DNA from: Saccharum officinarum
Lineage: Eukaryota > Streptophyta > Magnoliopsida > Poales > Poaceae
Length of the DNA stretch: 64,000 bases
Assembly: GCA_020631735.1 (NCBI GenBank)
Contig: CM036215.1
Coordinates: forward strand, 9,140,346-9,204,345
Direction: 5' to 3'
Part shown: one piece after another, positions 58,709-64,000 of the stretch
How positions within the stretch are numbered: the first letter of the stretch is position 1
How the letters are laid out: the number at the start of each line of letters is the position of its first letter
Translations under genes and position numbers: made by a program
The notes under the pieces: generated by a model
What the model was told of the DNA's origin: nothing
The model's database searches: none
The model's input: only the letters and a program-made list of their open reading frames with translations

Positions 58709-60354
58709 TGTTGACATTAATTAACGCAATCGCTAAATAGCAACAGCGCTAAAAATACATGGTAATAAATTAACATGTCTCTAAATACTAGTCACCTTTT
58801 ATTTTTACCTATACTTCTTAGCATGGAACTAGGTTGTCATCCCTAATGAATAAAGCTTAGAAGTATATAAGTGGCACTATAGTTTTATATGACTAGGCAG
58901 AAATATAAATGATATAAAGATATGATCAATTAAGATTAAGAATAATTAAGAACATCTGCAAACGGACAGATAATTATACCATTGTAGCATTTTACTTAGA
59001 GTATTATTAGGTTGTCAATTATAATTTTACCACTGGGAAGGTCTAGCTAAACTTCTATCTAGAGTATTGACAAACTTTATATTCATGACAAAGAGAGTAG
59101 ACTAATGTTATGCACTCTTACTCAATAACAGGGATAAGTCACATGATAAAAGATATATATACGATAAGTAATGATCAGTCATCATAAATAAATAAGTAGA
59201 TACACTCTGAGCTCCCTAACTATTACTAATAACATAATCCAATCAGAATATTAGAGGAATAATTTCTAAGTATTCAAGTTACATGTCAAGCTACTATAAC
59301 TAATAATCATCGTCAAGTAATACTACCATATGTCCCAACCACAATGGAGCCATGAACAGGAGAAGTTGAGTTCAGAAACCTCTAATATACGAATATATCC
59401 TTAGCCAGACAATGCTGCTCTACCAATAATTCACTGCACAGGGGGAGGACTACAGAGGACTCAATGGGCCTATAAAAGCCACACCCACGATCTACCACAC
59501 GACCCTGAACAACTAGAGGCATCAGCAGATATGCAAAGCATCTAAGCACCACGCTTGCATAATTCATACCACTCATCTTATGGCCAAATAGACGAGCGCT
59601 AACATGTGATCGAACTAAATAGCAACCTAACTATTCCAGAATTGAAGTAGACAATGAATGATGCATTCAAGAACGTAACAAAGATGAAGAATAATGTTGA
59701 CATTGCAATAATTGTGCAAAGACAAAATTACAATAAAAGCGGAGAACTAGAATATTACCAAAACTCCACGCTCACCAACGATCGGAAATCCAAGCTAGGT
59801 TGACTCAGCTTGACTTCCTCTAGACCTGATCTAACTATGCTAAAGCTATGAACTAGAGGAACTCTGATGATCTAGGGTTTTTTGCTCCAGATAAACTGAT
59901 CTTCAAATGACTTGATGCCTTCAGGGGGTCTGCCCCTGTATTTATTCCTCGGTGGGACGCACGTGAGCCATTGGATCAAACCGACTTCACATAGGGCTAT
60001 GATTGATCCTCAAGGTCGGTATAAGAATACTCTAGAAGCTCGTAGAAGAGGGGAGAAGGGGGTCCCCCTGGCCGACCGACCCCACCTAGCAGGCACTTGG
60101 CCTCAGCTTCGTTCCGATGTCTTCTGGGATCTTCTATAATATACTAGTATTTATCTCGCGGCGAAATTTCAAAAATTCTTTTAATAATTAGGTATCTCTC
60201 TCCACTTTTCTGCATAACTCACTTCAAACATTAAAATTCAACAAAGCTCGTGGAATTCGTCAGATAACACCCTAGTCTTCTATGTTTTCATGTATTTTGA
60301 CCATTCTCTCATGTTTATTTCACTATATATTGTTGACGTTAATGATCGTCAACA
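58709..60354. mobile_element. Solo LTR inside the Tat-like protease, TSD CCTGG
   Basis: Starts TGTTGACATTAATTAACG and ends CGTTAATGATCGTCAACA, so the termini are inverted repeats of about 12 bases. Exact 5 bp TSD CCTGG lies at 58704-58708 and 60355-60359. Length 1,646 bp with no coding capacity. The protease frame continues in register on the far side. Confidence 0.88.
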
Positions 60355-61258
60355 CCTGGACTGCGAAGGCTTAATGACACCAACCAGTATACCATTTTAC
60401 GGAATAGTTCCCAGTAAAGCAGCAATGCCACTCGGGCAGATAACCCTCCCAGTTACATTTGGGACTCCAGAGAAGTATCACACCGACTTCATCAAATTCA
60501 AAGTAGCCAACTTTGAATCATGTTATCATGCAATCCTAGGAATACCATCCTTGACCAAATACATGGCAGTACCACATTATCCATTACTTCTACTCAAGAT
60601 GCCAACAACAAAAGGCGTACTATCAATAAGGGGCGATTTGAAACGAGCCTTTGATTGTGATGTTCAAGCAATTCAAATATCAGAAAGGATACAAGATATG
60701 AAGATAGGAAAAGAAATAGCAACATTAGCAATGGAAATGAACTCGGAAGAGCTCCAAATCCCAGCAAAGAAGCCAAGCAACTTCGTTCCACCAAAAAAAG
60801 CAGAGACAAAGAAGATAGACTTGCAGACTGGTGATCCCAACAAGACCGCAACCATAAGTGCAAACCTCGACCCCAAATAGGAACTCGCGCTCACCAACTT
60901 TCTTTGGGATAACAAAGATATCTTTGCTTGGAAGCCAGCCGACATACCAGGTGTCCCAAGAGAGTTGGCTGAGCACATAATTGATGTGAATAAAGGGTCC
61001 AAACCAGTCAAACAAAAACTTCGACGATTTGCACCTGACCGAAAAGCAGCAATCAAGAAAGAGATCACCAAACTCATGGCAGTAGGATTCATCAGAGAGA
61101 GATTGAACCCAGACTGGCTGACAAATCCAGTTTTAGTGCAGAAAAAGAACTCAGAAGAGTGGCACATGTGTGTCGACTACACAGACCTCAACAAACATTG
61201 CACAAAAGATCCATACAGCCCACCAAGAATAGATCAAATAATTGATTCAATAGCAGTG
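60355..61258 (+). pseudogene. pol: Tat-like protease end and start of RT
   Basis: Continues the protease with YHAILGIPSLTKYMAVPHYP, reaches a stop at 60878-60880, then ALTNFLWDNKDIFAWKPADI and the RT start, ending after SPPRIDQIIDSIAV where foreign sequence begins. Confidence 0.8.
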
Positions 61259-61689
61259 TTTGGTCAAAAACCGAATAAAGACATAAATAAAATAATGTAA
61301 TGCAAGACAGACACATGCACACATTTGAGAACCACATATTTCATTAATTCTTTCCTGAATATACAAAATATATGATCAACGAAAAAAATATCTTCTTCCG
61401 TCTTCGGCGTCATGCTTAAGGAGAGGTATGACTCGTAGGAAAATTGCGTAGTTCGTCGATTCCCGGGGCCTGTTGGGCGCGTCCGGTTAATTACATCCAC
61501 AAGACGAGCTTATGGAAAACCTCCGATTAAGCTGCGCTTTATGGTCATCAAATGTTGATTTAATTGTCGTCAGCCATATGCGATATATGGCGTAGTAACA
61601 ATATAGGTGGCTTTATGTTGCAGAAGCTCGGTCGTGACATCGCCATTGCCATGTCAGAGTAAATGGAATTAATTGTTGATGAAGGGGAT

Positions 61690-61880
61690 GACTTTCGCCT
61701 CATCGGTGCCTAGTTATGTACGCCGACCTTCATTAACACAGACGTGTGTGAGTTGTCTTTACCTCGTCGGTGCCCAACAACGATGTCTCCGTTCCCGTTA
61801 ATTGAGACGTGTCATTGGAGTAGTGACCTCGCCTCATCGGCACTTGGCCAGAGTTACGTCTAGCCTCGTCGGTACTAGAT
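61690..61880. repeat. Diverged tandem array (CCTCATCGGTGCC)
   Basis: Four spaced copies of CCTC(A/G)TCGG(T/C)(G/A)C at about 61698, 61763, 61830 and 61864, spaced 34-67 bp. Confidence 0.6.
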
Positions 61881-62607
61881 GTAGATGACCATATAGTAGA
61901 AAATCCACAACAAATTAGCAGTACAAGTATTGCTTGGACGATGCTTGCTAGATGAGTAATAGCCTTCTAGCATTGCACAATAGTGAAAATGAACACTAGA
62001 ACAACAGTTCTGAAGCTCGCCATTAATAAAGTACTATGCCTCCTTGATGTCACGTCCATGCATAAAAATTCCCTTAAGTATATACAGGGCGCACACATAT
62101 ATAACCGTGAGACTTCTTTTTGAGATTTCAGTAGCAATTTACATAATGCCCGCAACAGGTCATTAATGAGAATGGAACCAATCAAATCATAGGAGCAGAT
62201 GAGCAGATAATTCCTGACTCATACGACGTAATCATCATCATTGCGTCGAGCGGGGCATACTCCCATCTCGAGCAGTCTTCATCACAACCAGCGGAGTTTT
62301 TCCGTCTCCTGTGGTCTTTATCGCGACAAGTTTCTACCCGCGGAGGCAAAGCTCGCACCAGGCAGATATCGTATTGAATCATCTAGCTCGGCGAGGGCAC
62401 CCTCTCGCTGTAATTACAGCATAACGAGCTCAGAATATAGTCTCCATCGAATAATTTGGCAGCCTTCCAGTGTTGCTTGCATTAGTCCGGGCGTTACGCC
62501 AAATTTGGCTGCAACGGCTTTTACTTGTAGGGGCAGAGCCCGCGGAACAATCACCGAACTCGGTGAGGGCAACCCCTCGCTGTAATTACCGGTATCCCGA
62601 GTTTCGG

Positions 62608-62735
62608 AAAGCGATCAGATCCGGCCAATACGGCAGCTCGGAAAGCGATTGATCCGGCCAATACGGCATCTCGGTGTTCTGATCCGGCCAATACGGTATC
62701 TCGGAAAGCGATTTGATCCGGCCAATACGGCCTCT
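62608..62735. repeat. Tandem array (GATCCGGCCAATACGG)
   Basis: Four copies of GATCCGGCCAATACGG with linkers such as CATCTCGGAAAGCGATT, unit about 30-35 bp. Confidence 0.85.
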
Positions 62736-63224
62736 TCGCCATCATAGAAATAATAGAGCCAATAGCTAGCTCGGAGTATATGCATCTCACGTAGATTGAT
62801 AAAGCAAACTGTAATTGCTCATGCTCATGATCAGAGATAGCCGCCATATATCAGCCGCTTTGCTATCCAATCAATCATAGTACTCGTGATCATGGACAGC
62901 CGCCATCAGGCGCTTTGCTATCCAGATCATACGCAGAGTTTCGCATGTAGATGCAAACGTGCAGCGGCGTGGCAGAGAATTGCCATCCGGCGAGACTCGC
63001 ACGGCGTCGTGTAGAGAAGTGCAGCAACTAGCACGATTATGGAGCAGCTTTTGGCCTCTAGGTGTTTGCATGGCGTGAAGCAACTAGCAGGCGCCGCCAT
63101 CTATTCTTGATATGGCATCCTCTCCGATCCAAGGTGCAGGGCGCCGGCGTGTATATGCGTGCCTTCCGACGTCCGCATTTTATAGCGAAACGAGGCATTC
63201 TCGTTTCGTGTCTTGACTTTTTCG

Positions 63225-63425
63225 TTATCACGACCAGCGGGGATTTTCTGTCTCGCATCTTGCCTTTTGTCATCACAACGAGCGGGGGTTTTCCATCTCG
63301 TGTGCTGCGACGAGCGGGGCGTTCCCGTCTCGCGCATCTTGTCTTCTGTCATCATGACGAGTGGGAGTTTCTCATCTTGTGCGCTGCGACGAGCGGAGTG
63401 TTCCCATCTCGCGCATCTTGATTTT
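63225..63425. repeat. Tandem array (GACGAGCGGGG...TCTCG)
   Basis: Five copies of (A/G)CGAG(C/T)GGG(G/A) followed by TTTTC/TCTCG blocks, alternating between CATCTTG-type and TGCTGCGA-type linkers. Confidence 0.75.
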
Positions 63426-64000
63426 TATATGGCTTGGCTTCATTATCAGCAACTCGACTACGACCTCGCACGGCGAGGGATCTGATGTTGTCAAGTCGCT
63501 AGCCTTCTCACAGTAGTAGATCAAAAGAACCGATGACGCTTGCCATATTATAATATTCACGTGAACACACATCTAGATTGATTGCTCACCGGGAAACGTG
63601 ACAGCCAGCATGGTGAAGAGTACGACGGTGTGGACGCTGTACTTGCGCAGGCAGCACGGGGCCGGCGTGTATACGTGTGCGTGGGCGGCGACGTCTACGT
63701 GTCCGTCCGGGCTTTGCTTCTGGGTGTGCGGCGTTGGCCTGGCGTAGATGCGTATGGTGAATAAATTTAGCAGAGGTCCGGCGTGAATGCCTAGAACTGA
63801 ATGGCCTCTCGTGGCTAGGATGCTGGGTTATAGGGCCAGAACTCAGGAGCCGGGATCAACTCCTTGGCCAAGCAAACAAGTACGTATCTTTGATTTGGAT
63901 TAAATGAAATTCGCATCATCTGCCGGTGCATATCTACTAGGACTTGTTATCTCGGCAGTTAGCTTCTATCTGGACTATTACTTTCCGGGAAAGATCCGAA

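Larger units (their letters stand above)
55737..61258 (+). mobile_element. Tat-like Ty3/gypsy element, 5' part
   Basis: A 374 bp 5' LTR, then gag, protease and the start of RT on the plus strand, cut at 61258 by the next insertion. Motifs: LQWFDKLKPGSIRYWEDLHR (gag), LIDGGASLNIIFADTL (protease, DGGAS), and the RT start DWLTNPVLVQKKN and CVDYTDLNKH. The DGGxS protease and gag style fit the Tat/Retand lineage. The frame is broken at several points in gag (near 56650, 56970, 57375, 57985) and by a stop at 60878-60880, so it is inactive. Its 3' LTR is not in the window. Confidence 0.85.
61259..64000 (+). mobile_element. LTR-like insertion running off the window
   Basis: Begins TGTTTGGTC directly after the RT codons of the Tat-like element and continues for over 2.7 kb without gag/pol, so it is probably a long LTR or non-autonomous element. 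It contains three short tandem arrays (listed separately). The other end is outside the window, so a TSD cannot be tested. ORFs inside are short and unrecognised. Confidence 0.45.

Noticed and set aside
62608..63425. CRISPR-like array from the regular short repeats
   Set aside because: Plant nuclear context, diverged repeats with repeat-like spacers, and no cas genes.

Overview
The window is nuclear DNA from a grass, most likely an Andropogoneae relative of sorghum, Miscanthus or sugarcane. That is inferred from spliced plant gene models, grass-type MITEs, long (TA)n tracts and a nest of LTR retrotransposons; I could not run a search to fix the species. Host genes are few and mostly broken. 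Transposable elements make up most of the sequence, and many insertions can be proved by exact target-site duplications (TSDs) read directly from the bases.

Layout. 0.1-0.9 kb: first exon of an ankyrin-repeat gene (minus). 1.7-9.6 kb: CACTA-like subterminal repeats, a solo LTR, a 3.1 kb segment with inverted ends sitting between two (TA)n tracts and holding a 1,047 bp hAT element (8 bp TSD), MITEs, and a GC-rich stretch without a convincing gene. 10.1-13.3 kb: a papain-like protease exon with duplicated upstream exons (minus). 13.8-21 kb: gene relics, a short ORF with an in-frame duplication, and a decayed hAT. 21.6-27.1 kb: six exons of the FHA-PIN meiosis gene PS1 (PARALLEL SPINDLE 1) on the minus strand, carrying at least six inactivating lesions. 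28.3-30.3 kb: an LTR-like repeat. 31.4-35.7 kb: a DUF247 gene broken by a frameshift, a 2.5 kb TG...CA element (5 bp TSD) and a 201 bp hAT MITE (8 bp TSD).

38.4-55.7 kb is one L1-type LINE (minus) into which a 533 bp hAT element and a complete 11.65 kb Ty3/gypsy chromovirus (LTRs of about 2.72 kb, TSD ATTCA, initiator-Met primer site) have inserted. 55.7-61.3 kb is the 5' part of a Tat-like gypsy element, itself interrupted by a solo LTR (TSD CCTGG). From 61.3 kb to the end is another LTR-like insertion with several short tandem arrays.

The most unusual item is in the chromovirus. Between its primer site and gag lies an extra 286-codon sense ORF. Its N-terminus follows the histone H3 tail residue for residue in register, with isoleucine where H3 has lysine 9. 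The same element ends its integrase in a chromodomain-like segment, so one element appears to carry both a possible histone-tail reader and a possible tail mimic. The mimic's function is inference. A second feature of this element is an exact 12-base copy of its polypurine tract at the gag/pol junction, overlapping the frame change between the two ORFs.
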